Shown here: piece after piece, positions 11,150 to 22,867 of the stretch
Numbering within the stretch: position 1 is the first letter of the stretch
Layout: every line of letters starts with the position of its first letter
Assembly (NCBI GenBank): GCA_013350335.1
Contig: CM023536.1
Location: 42,168,314-42,232,313 of the forward strand
Source: Chimonanthus salicifolius
Taxonomy: Eukaryota > Streptophyta > Magnoliopsida > Laurales > Calycanthaceae
Length of the DNA: 64,000 bases
Direction: 5' to 3'
Program-made: the position numbers and the translations under genes
The notes under the pieces: generated by a model
Database searches by the model: none
The model's input: the letters and a program-made list of their open reading frames with translations, nothing else
Told to the model about the DNA's origin: nothing

Positions 11150-11600
11150 TGTCCATAGGTTGGCCCTGGCATATGCTAGTCCACTTGTATTTCTAACTTG
11201 AGTTTCATGCCCAGCTATGCATAATTGGGCCAATGTATGGAAATGTGACTGGGCATGTCATGTTGGGCTTCGAGATGACTATAATTCAACCTGAATTCCA
11301 AAAGCCCAACCCAAGTTCAACGCAGACAAACCCAACCTGACCTAACCCGAAGTGCTATTTTATCAACCAAGTTGAATCTAGTTGTAAGGCTAGATTGGAT
11401 TTTCTTTTAAGTTTGGATTAGGGGCCAAGATAGGACAGATCATAACTCAGTCTCCAGTCCCGTGTGACCCAGGTCCATTCCAAATAAATGAAAGCCCACA
11501 TTAAGGTTTGATTGTGATAATCAGGTTCATGTTAAGCCTGACCCAAGTCCAACCCTTCTCAGTTAATTTGCAGGTTTCTAGAATAGGACATGATTAAAAG
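11150..11600. repeat. Degenerate GCCCAACCC-rich dispersed repeat
   Basis: CCCAACCTGA, AAGCCCAACCC, CCCGAAG and similar motifs recur here and again near 13060-13300 and 25240-25830. It is an old, degenerate noncoding repeat with no boundary that I can fix. Confidence 0.4.
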
Positions 11601-11660
11601 GATCTTTATCTTAAAAACTCAAAGCTTCATGACTTGATTAATATGTGAACCGCCAATGTG

Positions 11661-11841
11661 TTTTTTTTTTAATGAACGAAGGTGTCCAGACATCTCACTT
11701 GAGAAATCCTTCGAGCCATGTGAAATCCTCTCTATCCGCAAACACTGGGTAAAGCTACAGGGAATGGCCTTTTGGGGTTGAGCATGAATCGAATACAAGA
11801 CCCCTGCTTCCTAAGAAGGTTTTTAGCCTTTAGGCCAACCA
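11661..11841 (-). mobile_element. SINE family 2 copy
   Basis: The copy is reversed: a T-run at 11661-11670 is the poly-A tail and the tRNA-like head is near 11841. On the minus strand it has GGTTGGCCTAAAGGC (A-box region) and GTATTCGATTCATGCTC (B-box region) followed by the CCCCAAAAGGCCATTCCC body. CCAATG flanks both sides, a partial target duplication. Its B box and body match the copy at 12733-12934. Confidence 0.65.
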
Positions 11842-12013
11842 CCAATGTTTTATATGCAAGCAGGCATGGCATGCATTCTGCTAACTCAACACTGAATCTG
11901 TTATAAAATGAAGGCCCAAGCAATCCCCTGGAGGGCCTAATTTCATGTTGGGCTTAATCAGTCCTGGGCTTTGGTAAGTGTTCCTATTATCTGATATTTT
12001 CAATACATTTACG

Positions 12014-12246
12014 CAGGGTATAAATCTCAGCCGATATTGTGCATTCAGCCGAGAAATCTTGGGGTTTAACGGCTGATATATCTCGGCCGATATACACAGT
12101 ATCGACCGTATATCGGCCGAGATCGATGATCAGCCGATACACATTTATACGGCCGATATTTGTCCAAAAAAATTTAGGAGAGAGAGAGAGAGATATCGGC
12201 CAAGATCCGAGATACAGAGATATCGGCGGTGATTTTTGTACCCCTG
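12014..12246. mobile_element. hAT MITE, family A, copy 1
   Basis: A 233-bp element starts CAGGGTATAAATCTC and ends GATTTTTGTACCCCTG. A perfect 8-bp target duplication CATTTACG flanks it (12006-12013 and 12247-12254). The interior repeats palindromic ATATCGGCCGATAT-type motifs in both orientations and has a GAGAGAGA run. Open frames on both strands (about 100 and 74 codons) are by-products of the palindromes. The ends and duplication length are those of hAT elements. Confidence 0.93.
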
Positions 12247-12254
12247 CATTTACG

Positions 12255-12720
12255 TGCAAATAGATCTGTATTTTGGGAAGGGAATGAAACATGGGTATAT
12301 TGGATTTTCAGATTCATATCGAGATGGTTTAATGTGTATTGACTGATACGCAGTTGAATCAGTCGACTGGATCAATTTCTTTTTCCTTAAAAGAATTCTA
12401 AAAATATCTTTATCTTTGTTTCTATATAAAGTCGGGTTGCTGTAGAGATACTGAGAGAGTGCGCCCTAATTTAATTCAGGCTTCAGCCTTCTATAGTTGT
12501 ACTGAACTTGATCGTGGGCACAAACAATGATAACCTGAGCCCTGGCCCAGTTTGGGTCTAAGTTCAAAATATCCACTAAAATATATATATCAGGCCTTTA
12601 ATGTGCTAATGGGTATCAGCCGATATTTCAGCAATATCAACTAACCCTAATTACATTCTATATGCTACGACTGCTATTGGATTGATACATCAATATATTA
12701 CATTTTACATTCCACTGAAT
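12255..12720. other. Spacer, no gene seen
   Basis: Contains GTATCAGCCGATATTTC near 12613, a stray fragment related to family A. Otherwise unassigned. Confidence 0.4.
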
Positions 12721-12732
12721 TTGCAATATTTA

Positions 12733-12934
12733 TTTATTTTTAACATGGGAATCCTCACCCCACATTGGAGGTGAGACTAATCCCACGTGCATGAGTAAAC
12801 CTCTTAATCCAGACACACTGGTTAAGTCGATGAAAAGTAACCTCATGGGAAATGGCTCGGAGGGGTTGTACATGAATCGAACTCAAGACCTCATTTTATA
12901 AAGTTAGCGTCTTGACCATCAGGCGAGCGCGAAC
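12733..12934 (-). mobile_element. SINE family 2 copy, full length
   Basis: A 202-bp reversed copy. On the minus strand it opens CGCGCTCGCCTGATGGTCAAG-like (split here for length: GCTCGCCTGATGG then TCAAGACGC) as A-box region, and has TTGAGTTCGATTCATG as B-box region, fitting GGTTCGANTCC closely. TTGCAATATTTA (12721-12732) and TTGCACTATTTA (12935-12946) are target duplications with 11 of 12 matches. This is the best reference copy of family 2; it has no coding capacity and would depend on a LINE. Confidence 0.85.
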
Positions 12935-12946
12935 TTGCACTATTTA

Positions 12947-15631
12947 AATGATTGCTAGGATCATCTATCTAATAAGGTGGCCATTTTGAACATGCAAACA
13001 TCTTCTCTCGTCTTGCATCTAGGGTTTGATATATAAGAATGTAACTCAGGTGTGCTAGGGCTTGGAGCTAACTTTTAGTTCATCTGCAGCCCAACCCGAC
13101 TAATTTAACATATCTCAACCCAGCTTGGTTCACTTAGGTCTGCCTAGGTAGGGTGGCCAAATAGGGTTTGATTGAGCCTAACTAGGATCGACCCAATTCA
13201 AGCCCCAGTTGAGTATTTCAAGCCTAAGCTGGATCCAAGTCTAACCCAAACCCAACCTATGCCCAGGTAAGGATGGATTCGGTTACTGCCCTGCTCAAAA
13301 TGGACCATACTGGTTTGCACTGTAAACGGATCAGGCCCAAAATATGTTCATTACGAGCTCCAATATTTTTTAAGAAAATATGTCAACGGCCCATGTTCAA
13401 GTATAAATGGTAGAGAACTAGAGATAGAAGGAATGTGATTAGGCCTGCCATGGTGGGCTCATTAGATCAGTGGTAAGGCCTCATTATATCAATGGGTCCA
13501 AATTTAAAGTCGAAATCAAACATTTGGACCAGACCCACCACATTATGTTGTCTTCACCACATTCATCAATGTTAGGGTTGGCACTCTTAATATGGATTAC
13601 ACCTAACCACTAATTGAAATTCAATATGAAAAGATAGTTTTTTTTCGAAAAAGGAGTTTCAAGTTAACTTTTGACTCATTTCTTATACTTTTCTAAAACA
13701 TTAAAAGTTTGTATAACTACGCATTCATTTCAATCAACTTATTTAATAAATAATTTAGATTTACAATTAAATTCTGACAAACTAATCCAATAGGCATCAA
13801 ATTAAACATCTACTTTCATATTAGAGTTTTAAAAATCTTATGTCAAAGTGCAACTGATACCAATATAACATTACTATTTTGCATCAGCTGCGCTCAACAC
13901 TCAGTTGAATTAGGTGGATCAGTCTAAGTTGACTTGATTCGATTGACTTTCGAGTCAAGTAATTTGGTGAGTATTTTTGTATTTTTTAAAAAAATTAGCC
14001 AAGTATTACAAATCGATGGAATTATGAGTCGTGCCTGAGTCTTTGAGTTTTGGAAACACTGAGTTTTGCTGATTTTTAAATCAGATTGAGTCGAGTGGTC
14101 CCCTTCCTAAGACCCTCAACTAGGATAAAATAATGGCAATATAGGATAGGGAGGACCATAACAAGGACAAGTGATAGAAGCAGCCTAAGGTGAAGTCATG
14201 ATCAAGATTGAGAAAAGCTGAGGCACAAGGGTCGATTATAATCACTTCAAAGATTTAGAAATGGGGACCAACCACTGCTATAGGGAGACAAGTTATGAAC
14301 AGAGATTCTAGGACCTGTACAAGCCCTACTCATGCCACCCCCTAAGTGACAACAATAACACTAGTTCAATTTCCTCAACCAGTTGATCAATTGCTTACTT
14401 TCCTTTAGGAGGACCCCTTCCACTATCTCCTTCCAACTCTAGCCCATTTGAGGAAATGGCCCGACCATCCATCCTTCCTTCCTTCCATTATCAACGCCAT
14501 TCACAGTCCTTGCTGGCCTTCCTTGGCAGAGGAATGATGATGGATGATGAAGCCCGATAGACGAGAACAACATTGACCTAAAGGGAAATAAAAAAACTAG
14601 TTAAATATTTTGAAAATTGATAGGATAATCAGTATTTTCTATAATAAAAGACACCTAAATATATATTTTTATCAATACTAACTTTGATTTCTCTTATTAT
14701 CAAAAATAATATAGTAAAATAGGTCTAATAATTCTCACTCTTTATCCAATTTGATCACATTGAAGAGTTATGCCACTGCGAACTAAATGCCAAGGAACCT
14801 TTAAGTATATGTAATCATTAAAGCTATTCTTATTTCTTAGAGTGGTCAATTCAAGAAGAGTCCTCGTTGATACATCCTCATTTTCCAAAGTGAGCTCTGC
14901 AGAAGTGCTCAACAAGATCTGAATGGATCATTTTTTCAACTTTGAGATCCTAAATCAGTAAATCCATCATCATTGTCCTACATGAGCCAATAAGAAGTAC
15001 AGTAAATAGATCACTTTTTCAAATTGGAGATCACAACTTAATTTAAAGGAATTGGAGTGATGGCTAGAAATTCATTTTAGAAAGTGAGAATATTAAATTC
15101 AATTCTAATTCCACCCCAAATGCCCACTCTTAATAGAGTCACTCACTGTGTGTGAATAGGAAAGTTTGTACATACCTCGAAAATGCTCTAAGAGACCTAA
15201 ACACTTTAGTCATAAAAAACAAACTTCAACTTCTGTTAACCTGCATTGAGGGAAATGAATTACTTGAAGTCGGACACCACTCATTGATTTAAATCTCAAG
15301 AACTCATAAGTCCAATTGGTCAGGGCCATCCTTCACCTCCTTTGGGCCCAACTTAAAAGCGTTTTGAATGGTTAAATAAGAAAGGCTTTACACTAATTGT
15401 GCAATAACAAAAAAATTACCCAGATTTGGTGATAATAATCAATGCATGAAAAAACTCTAATTAATAAAATAACAACATCAGCACATTCATCTGATCTCTC
15501 AAATTATTGCAAATCTTGATTTATTAGTTATAATCATCAAATCAAATAAGTTTTGTCATATCTAATTTGACAATGAATTTTTTTATCATCCATCTAATTG
15601 GCATATAGCGGCCCTATAAGGTCGGTTAAAT
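12947..15631. other. 2.7 kb intergenic DNA, no gene seen
   Basis: Holds a GCCCAACCC-rich degenerate repeat (13060-13300) and a GACTCGAGTC-like repeat patch (13890-14110). The remainder is AT-rich. No open frame has a known domain and no RNA gene was recognised. Confidence 0.5.
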
Positions 15632-15639
15632 TAAAATTA

Positions 15640-15985
15640 GGGTAGCGATCCTCCCACGGACATTTTGTATAACGAGACACGGGATTTAGGGTATTGCCCA
15701 TTTTACCCTTCCACTGCCGTACAAAAGCATTTAAAAAAAATTCAGTGATCCGATTTGTTGTTCTTCATGAAAAAAATAATCTCACTTAGATAAATTTCAG
15801 TGAGCCACTCAGTCAGTGATGAGGTGAACCAATCAGTGAATCGATTTATACCACAGTAGAAGGGCCAATCAGTAATCCGGCAAGCCGATTCGATGGATTC
15901 GGCTCGCCGTTTCGAAGGGTAAAATGGACAATACATTAAAATTTATATTGGATTATACAAAATACCCGTGAGAGAATCGCTACCC
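15640..15985. mobile_element. MULE-like MITE, family D, copy 1
   Basis: A 346-bp noncoding element starts GGGTAGCGATCCTCCCACGG and ends GTGAGAGAATCGCTACCC. The inverted ends extend inward through CATTTTGTATAA. TAAAATTA flanks both sides (15632-15639 and 15986-15993), an 8-bp target duplication. The interior has repeats of CAGTGATCCG and a GATTCGGCTCGCCG motif also found in the 80-bp array at 2428-2815. A related copy at 41674 has a perfect 9-bp duplication, so a Mutator-like origin is most likely. Confidence 0.88.
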
Positions 15986-16620
15986 TAAAATTATATTACA
16001 AACTTATTTCACTTGATATTTCTCACAAGTCTTTGAACTGCTTTTAGAAACGACAAACTGTGGAAATTGCATAAATTCATGTGACTTTCGTATTGTGCAG
16101 GTTTTGAGTTAATATTTACGAGTAAAATATGAAAATTCATTAATTCAAATGTCACTGTCATACAAAAGCATTTAAAAAAAAATCAGTGATCCGATTTCAA
16201 TGATCCGATTAGTGATCTGATTTGTTATTCTGTAGTGAAAAAAATAATCTCACTTAGATAAATTTCAGTGAGTCACTCAGTCAGTGATCAGGTGAACCAA
16301 TCAGTGAATCGATTTATACCATAGTAGAAGGGCCAGTCAGTGATCCGACAAGTCGATTCAATGGATTAAGCTCGCCATTTCGAAGGGTAAAATGGACAAT
16401 ACATTAAAATTTATGTCGAATTATACAAAATACCTATGAGAGAATCGCTACCTTAAAATTATATTACAAACTTATTTCACTTGATATTTCTCACAAGTCT
16501 TTGGACTGCTTTTAGAAAACGACAAAGGTGGAAATTGCATAAATTTATGTGACTTTCGTATTCTGTACGTTTTGAGTTACTATTTACTAGTAAGAATCTG
16601 AAAATTCATTAATTCAAATG
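15712..16620. repeat. 441-bp tandem duplication spanning most of MITE D and its flank
   Basis: The sequence from about 15712 (CACTG, TACAAAAGCATTT) through about 16152 recurs from 16153 to about 16620. Each unit carries the MITE interior, its right end and about 165 bp of flanking DNA (ACTTATTTCACTTGATATTT onward). Since the second unit lacks the left end but has the same flank, it arose by duplication of DNA, not a second insertion. Confidence 0.88.
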
Positions 16621-16869
16621 ACTTAAATTTTGAAATTTTAAGATAGAAATTATAGGAGTTATCAATTGATCAGATCGAGGATTGAAATTCGAAAATTCTA
16701 AAGAGACTTTCTCTATCCATACTTGATATTAAGATTTTCTTTAAAATAGATATTAAGTCTTAATAAGTGAGAACTATGCCTATTACTTTTTAATCGAGAC
16801 TTGATATCGAGAATATCCTTTAAATGGGTCTTGTGTCTAATATAATTGAATATGATGTAAAAGGGACTA

Positions 16870-17835
16870 TGCAAACAAGTAGTTTAAATATCCGATACGT
16901 ATCGCTGATACGGACCTCTATTCTCTTTTTTGTATTTTTTATTGAAAAATATATAAAATAAGAGAAAAAAATAGAAAAAATGGAAAACATAGAGTTAGCA
17001 TTTTTTTATAAAAAAATATAGAGGTTTTAGATTTTTAAAAGTTGAAATTTTGATACAAATAAAATACATCCTAAAATTTGAAAAATATCTTAAAATTTTG
17101 GAAATTGTCTAAAAATTTACAAAGTAGGAACGAACATGAGGAAAAACCTAATATGATATTCATATTCTCAAGTATCACCTAGTAACATGTATCTTCTATT
17201 ACAATTCAAAAAGTTTTTATTGTAAAAATTTCTAAATATCATAAAAATGTTGGAATATTAGAAATATCACACAAACACCTTAAAACTCTATCAATCACAT
17301 TAAGGGATCTTCATTTAATTGTAGAAACATTTGTATCTCTTATCATTCATTTTTTCCATAAGAAACTCAAAAATAGAAAGTATCTTAGGAAATCCAGCTT
17401 TTATCAATTTTTCAAAAAAAATATTAAAAAATCACATAGAAACTCTACAAGCTATGTGATTGACATTAACACATCTCCATTGAATTCCATAAGCAATAAA
17501 TATTATTTTACTAAATTGTCTTTCACAAACAAAACCCTATTTTGAAATTATCTTACAATTGAAAGTTGAAAAGATCGATGAAAATAACTCAAAATTTAAT
17601 AACTTGCTTGTAAACGTTTTGAAAATCATATCCAACTCAAGATTCAACTGGAAAAACCGGTCAAAATAGTTTTTTTATTAAAAAATGATCACCGGTCAAT
17701 ATTGTCGTTACGTATAGATCAATTATGCAGCCAATAGGCTGATATAACCTTCTAAAAACCGCAATGATACATATTACCAGCCAAAATAATGATACGAATC
17801 GGCCGATATGCAACACTATTAGCCAATAACGTAAG
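16870..17835 (+). repeat. Dispersed 0.9-kb repeat, family C, copy 1
   Basis: Noncoding, very AT-rich. It starts near TATCCGATACGTATCGCTG and ends near GATACGAATCGGCCGATATG. The interior (for example ACATGTATCTTCTATTACAA and TCTTCATTTAATTGTAGAAA) aligns with 56220-57215 in the same orientation and, reversed, with about 43950-44665. Terminal repeats and target duplications are not clear, so the element class is unknown. Confidence 0.7.
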
Positions 17836-17867
17836 CCCTGATATTAATAATGTGTGTATAAAGTTTC

Positions 17868-18312
17868 AATTCCCACCTGATCATTCCATCCCTAGATTTT
17901 AAACTTTTAAAATCAACATCTTATACTCATCAAAATTAAAAACCAAGATTATATGACTTACATTATCAATTGGCGGTGAAACATTACATGCTTTATATCC
18001 ATGTAATCAACTACCGATTGCACCTAATTATATAATGTCCATCATCCATTGTATAGAAAGTCTCATTATTGAGTCATGGTTGGCAAGTCTCACTAACCGA
18101 ACTCATTGGGACCCACATGGTTGGATTTTGATGTAAACTATCTAAAATTTCATCTCCATTTGATCATCTCATCTCTTGATTTTAAATTTTTAAAAGTCAA
18201 TAACTTATATTCATCAAAACTTGAAAGACCAAGATTATATAGCTTGGTTGATCATCAATTGGCAATAAACTTTTTACACTTACTTATATTCATGTAATGT
18301 TTTTCTACTGCA
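17868..18312. repeat. Local duplication of about 170 bp
   Basis: 17868-18027 and 18140-18312 share GATTTTAAA, TCATCAAAA, AAGACCAAGATTATAT or AACCAAGATTATAT, a CATCAATTGGC-like segment, and ATCCATGTAAT or TTCATGTAAT in the same order, about 270 bp apart. No coding meaning recognised. Confidence 0.6.
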
Positions 18313-19417
18313 CCCAAGCACCCATAGTGCAGGTCAATGATTCGAACTTGTTTACATCAAATAAGATATTATTTGCAATATTTTTTAAAATTACACAAAA
18401 TTCTGCAGTAAAACATCTCTAATGTATTACTATCTAAAGTAATAACTTGTCTAAAGTAATACTAGCAGTTAGGTCCCGACTTCGGAACCATACAAAATGT
18501 AACAAACCTCTCTAACTCAATACTCAATTTATTGAGAATAAAATGTACTATGATCTCGGTCCCAATAATTTTCTAAAGTAGTATTTCATACATTCAGAAT
18601 ATAAAATTACTGTAAAAATGATTAAGGACCTCACAAACTGTATCATTTATATTCTGAAAAAGTAATATGAGATAGGCTAGTAGATAAGCTTCCTTATTCT
18701 GATAATGCCAGTCTTTTATCTTTCCGAGAAGTTTTACTATATAACATTCCAAAGTATAAAAATGGCCCATTGTATTTATCTGCAAGAAAGGGTAAGTTTG
18801 TAAAGTGGCCAAGCATGAGCATATGGTGTCCTGGAAGGATGACATGGGCTTATGTTTTGCATTTGTTGGAGACAGAAAACAATGTGCTCAGAAGGGAGAC
18901 ATGGAACTTAATGGGTGAAGAAAATGGCAAAGAAGGCAGGTGTTAGGTGGCGATACACTACACGTCTAGGGAGAAATATAACCAGAGGAGCCACAAGTTG
19001 TTGTTAGGATGGCTACATCAAAGAAGAAGATGATAAAAGAGAATGACCACATGCCCCCACCTCTAGTGGACTTGTCGGGCTTGCTCTTATCTCTTTACTC
19101 CAATCATGTTAATGCTTATGTTAGTTCATTTCTTACAACTCTACCAAGTTTCTATAAAATGATTACTACTTATTTTGATCATAATGGGAATGATTTATTA
19201 AATAATTGATACAATATCTTCATATCATATGCAATAAATGCTATGAGATAGAGAAATTCACTATAGAAGTGAGGCATTTTTGTGCAAAACGATAACAAAG
19301 TCAAATAAAAAGAGGATCCCTTCAAATTAACTACTTACCAAATGTATTCTTAATGCAATGAATGCATGGTAAAATTTTGAAATGAGTCATTTATTAACTA
19401 TTTGTCTATTTTACAAT
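18313..19417. other. 1.1 kb intergenic DNA, no supported gene
   Basis: Two small open frames occur (18594-18845 minus, 83 codons; 19009-19209 plus, 66 codons). Neither shows a known domain, conserved start context or partner exon. Confidence 0.45.
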
Positions 19418-19425
19418 GTTACACT

Positions 19426-19579
19426 CGGGGAAACAAATCTCGGCCGATATGATATGTATCAGCCGAAATTTGAGATATCGGCTGATATCCGATATATATC
19501 GGCTGATAAAAGTGGTTTTAATTAAATAAAAAAATAGGAGAGAGAAATTTATCAGTTAATATCTAGATTTAAATCCCTG
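19426..19579. mobile_element. hAT MITE, family A, copy 2
   Basis: A 154-bp element with AAATCTCGGCCGATATG near its left end and GATTTAAATCCCTG at the right. Flanks GTTACACT (19418-19425) and GTTACATC (19580-19587) match at 6 of 8. The interior contains ATATCGGCTGATA repeats and AGGAGAGAGAAATTT, shared with the copy at 46828. Confidence 0.8.
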
Positions 19580-19819
19580 GTTACATCCAATGTCGTGAAG
19601 CTTCATAGAGATAAAAAATTTGGTGTGTCAAATTTAAAGAATGTCATTTATTTATGAGATCGTGTATTTCTATAGCATACCATATTTACTATCTTAAAAT
19701 GCTAACAAATATTAAAATGGCACTTGCAACAATGATTCTTGCTCACCATGGGCATTTTTCCTCTTCCAGTATTTAAAGTATGCTAGAATTTAGATCAAAA
19801 GTGTGAACTAAAATTGATC

Positions 19820-19953
19820 TATGATTTTTTTTTTTTATAGGTATAATATCTCCACTCTATATCGGAGGTGAGATTAATTACATAAATACATGATCCACTT
19901 TCAAACTCCATATATTAAGTTAGTATGAAAGAGTCGAATCTAAGATCCATAGT
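19820..19953 (-). mobile_element. SINE family 2 copy, 5' truncated
   Basis: Reversed copy with a T-run at 19825-19835, then the family 2 body (CTCCACTCTATATCGGAGGT, then GAGATTAAT). CTAAAATTGATC (19808-19819) and CTAAATTGATC (19954-19964) form the target duplication. The tRNA-like head is missing, as in 5' truncation at insertion. Confidence 0.72.
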
Positions 19954-19964
19954 CTAAATTGATC

Positions 19965-20513
19965 ACATGAGGATAAACTCACCAAGTATAAGAACTACAA
20001 GCCAATCTAACAACTTTACCTAAATGGGTTACAGTCACATCCATCGGGAAATACACATTTGGAGCGCATGCTAAAATGAACCACTTGAAATGTAATTTTT
20101 CTATTTTTAATCATAGCAATAAATTAAAGACCAAAATAAATAATTCATTTTCAAATGATACTATATCTGGTGTTAATAAAAACATTGATGTCCAGATCAA
20201 TTCCCTTCGTTTTAACTCCTAGTTGCATAAAAAATCTAATAATTTTAAATTCCAAACTCATAAAATGAGCTCAAATATTAAGGGTTGATCTTATACAACA
20301 AGACTTTTCATTCTAAGGCCATTTTAAGCCTAGACATGAACTTCCAAATTGTTACATGTAATATTTTTGGCTTGAAAAATGCTAAACATGATTCAAATTA
20401 TACATTTTTATAGTCTTTGCGAATGTGGCAAGTCATTTAATTAGTATCTTAACTAACTTTTAAAAAAATCAATTAATTGAGATTTACCACATAAGCTTGA
20501 GGATATAAAAAAG
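19965..20513. other. AT-rich spacer, no feature seen
   Basis: No coding, RNA or repeat boundary recognised. Confidence 0.4.
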
Positions 20514-20515
20514 TA

Positions 20516-20707
20516 CTCCCTTTATCCCAATTTAATTGTCCTATATGGATTTTGGAATTGTTCCAAAATAATTGTATCATTTATATTATAGTAGCATAAA
20601 CTTGTGTTGAAAATGGATGAGATTACATGGAATGTTAGCCATATATATAGAGTTCCTTAAAAAGTAGAAATGTTTCAAATCAGACAACTAAAATGGGACG
20701 GATGGAA
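20516..20707. mobile_element. Stowaway (Tc1/mariner) MITE
   Basis: A 192-bp element starting CTCCCTTTATCCCAATTTAA and ending AAAATGGGACGGATGGAA, flanked by TA (20514-20515 and 20708-20709). CTCCCTCCGTCCCA-type ends with a TA target duplication define plant Stowaway elements. The interior is noncoding. Confidence 0.9.
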
Positions 20708-20709
20708 TA

Positions 20710-22867
20710 TAATTTAAAAGTAAGTGTAGCATCTATCTTTGGACTTTAATGAACCTTGGATTAAAAAAGATCGGTGCTTGGGTTAGACTAAATCAATTTG
20801 TTGTCTGGTTCTATAAATATGAAACAGTTTTAGATTTGATTAGTCCAAAACCCTATTCAAACCGCTGAAGTCACACCCCTTCACCCATAGGAAAAGAGAA
20901 ACATGTTATTTTATCCATAGTTCTCAGATTTGTTTTGGAATATGTTCATTATTTTTCCTTCCATCCTAGCTATTTCAGTATTTCATTACAAAAAAAAAAG
21001 ATGATATAAAAAGTTTAAAAAAAATGATAAAATTTGAAGAAATAAAAAACTTATAAAAATATTGCAATTAATTATCTTCATTATTTCATAGTAAGCTATA
21101 CAAAGCAAAACATAAAATATCATTATATGCCTATTTATGTTCCTTATCAAATGCTAATTCAAAAAGGTATGGACTTTACTGTAATATGAATAAAAAAATT
21201 CAATTAGACAAAGAAATAAACATGAATTCTAGTTTTATTTAAAATGAAAGGTGAAAACTTAAAATATATTGGACAATATGCCCATTGATTATTTTTTTCA
21301 AAAATCAATTTTCTGCAACTTGATCTTAATGGTTAAAGTCACTAAGTATTTATGTACTAAGATTAAGTTGCTGAAAATTAAAATTCGAAGCGAAATTTGG
21401 TCAGCTTTATATTTTTAAGTCTTCTTTTAATCACTGCAGTTGGATTCTCTCTGTCTATATTAAAAATAAAAAAAAAAATAAAAGAAAATATGAAAACAGT
21501 AAAACTAAACATGTAAAGTGAAAAAGAGCTATTCTAGTCCATTTTAACTGAATCAGACCGATTCTGGCCAATCTAACAAGTCTGATCGAAACAGACTAAA
21601 ATGAAACCCGGTCTCTTTTTACTAAAACTGAAGTAATCTAGTCCTTTTGAATGAAAGAAATAGAATTGACTACTAAGATTAAATCTTTTTATTAGATTCA
21701 TAGTCATTTTAAATCCCTTTATGCATTTTCCAAATAAATGGGAAATTGAAATTACACTGAACGCCTTGTATTATTCTTGGGAGTGCCTTGTATTATTCTT
21801 GGGATAGTTCCAAACATCAAACAGTTGCAGGAGACGATGGATAGCTTTCCTATTGGGATTAAATACCACCCACCCAACAATATATGTCAATTTCACCATA
21901 ATGTCAATTTCCCCCACTTAAAAGATGGAAATTGGACTATTCATTACGTAACTAATCAGCAACAAAACAATAATCAGTGAGTGATTGAGTGATTGATGGA
22001 CAGAACATTATTATTGCCTAACTTGAAAAGGAAAAGCTAGAAACTGAAGTTAGATAATTTATTATCTGTAAATTGATTTTTTTTATTTTATTTTTCAATT
22101 AGTTATATGTCACATTCATTATATTTTATGAATTGAATTATACTAAGATTGTCTTCATCTTAATACAGACAAAATCTTTTAAGAGATATGAAATTAAGTG
22201 AATTTCTTATTTTATCCTTACAGATATACCACTCTTCAAATATTAATAAATTGATATGTACAATTCATTTTATCATATTTTTTTAAAAAAAAGTATCTTA
22301 GAATGATGACAATGATTGGCATTTGAATTAAATTTTCAGAAGCTACTAAACTTTTGTAACTTTTATTTATTCCCACTGATTTTCTAAAGAGTCTTCTAGA
22401 TATTCTGAACAAATTTACCTTAACTGTTCAGGGGATTATGTAATTTATAATAAATGTAGCCTCTTTCTTGAGGGAACAGCCTAAAAATTGGGCAGTTGCA
22501 GACTTGATTGCTTTTTAACAGAAAAGCGTCAGCGGGACAGGCATATAATAATAGATTGGAAGTGATGGGACTTGTCGTGAAATTTTGTGCGTACGTAGTG
22601 ATGGCAGTTTATAGAAAAATCTCTTTCCCAATTATCCCTTGGAGTCATGTGAGAAGACTTTTCACCTCTCCTCTCCTCACATTCATTAATCTAGTGTCTC
22701 AGTCACCCTCCTCACCTTTCATATAATCCGATCTATGCCAACCACTTTTTTTAATTTTGATTATTGTTATGCACATATTAGTATAATTGATAAAAACTCT
22801 AATTTAAGCATTAGAAGTCTTAGATTTGAATTTTGTAGTTAATCTGATGTCTATAATTAATTAGGAA
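20710..22867. other. 2.2 kb AT-rich DNA, no supported gene
   Basis: One notable item is a direct repeat of GCCTTGTATTATTCTTGGGA at 21763 and 21785 (22-bp spacing). Short open frames at 21777 and 22508 (67 and 72 codons) have no recognisable domain. Confidence 0.45.

Noticed and set aside
11987..12292. Open frames of 74-101 codons on both strands
   Set aside because: They lie across a 233-bp hAT MITE made of palindromes; mirrored frames are expected there and no domain is present.
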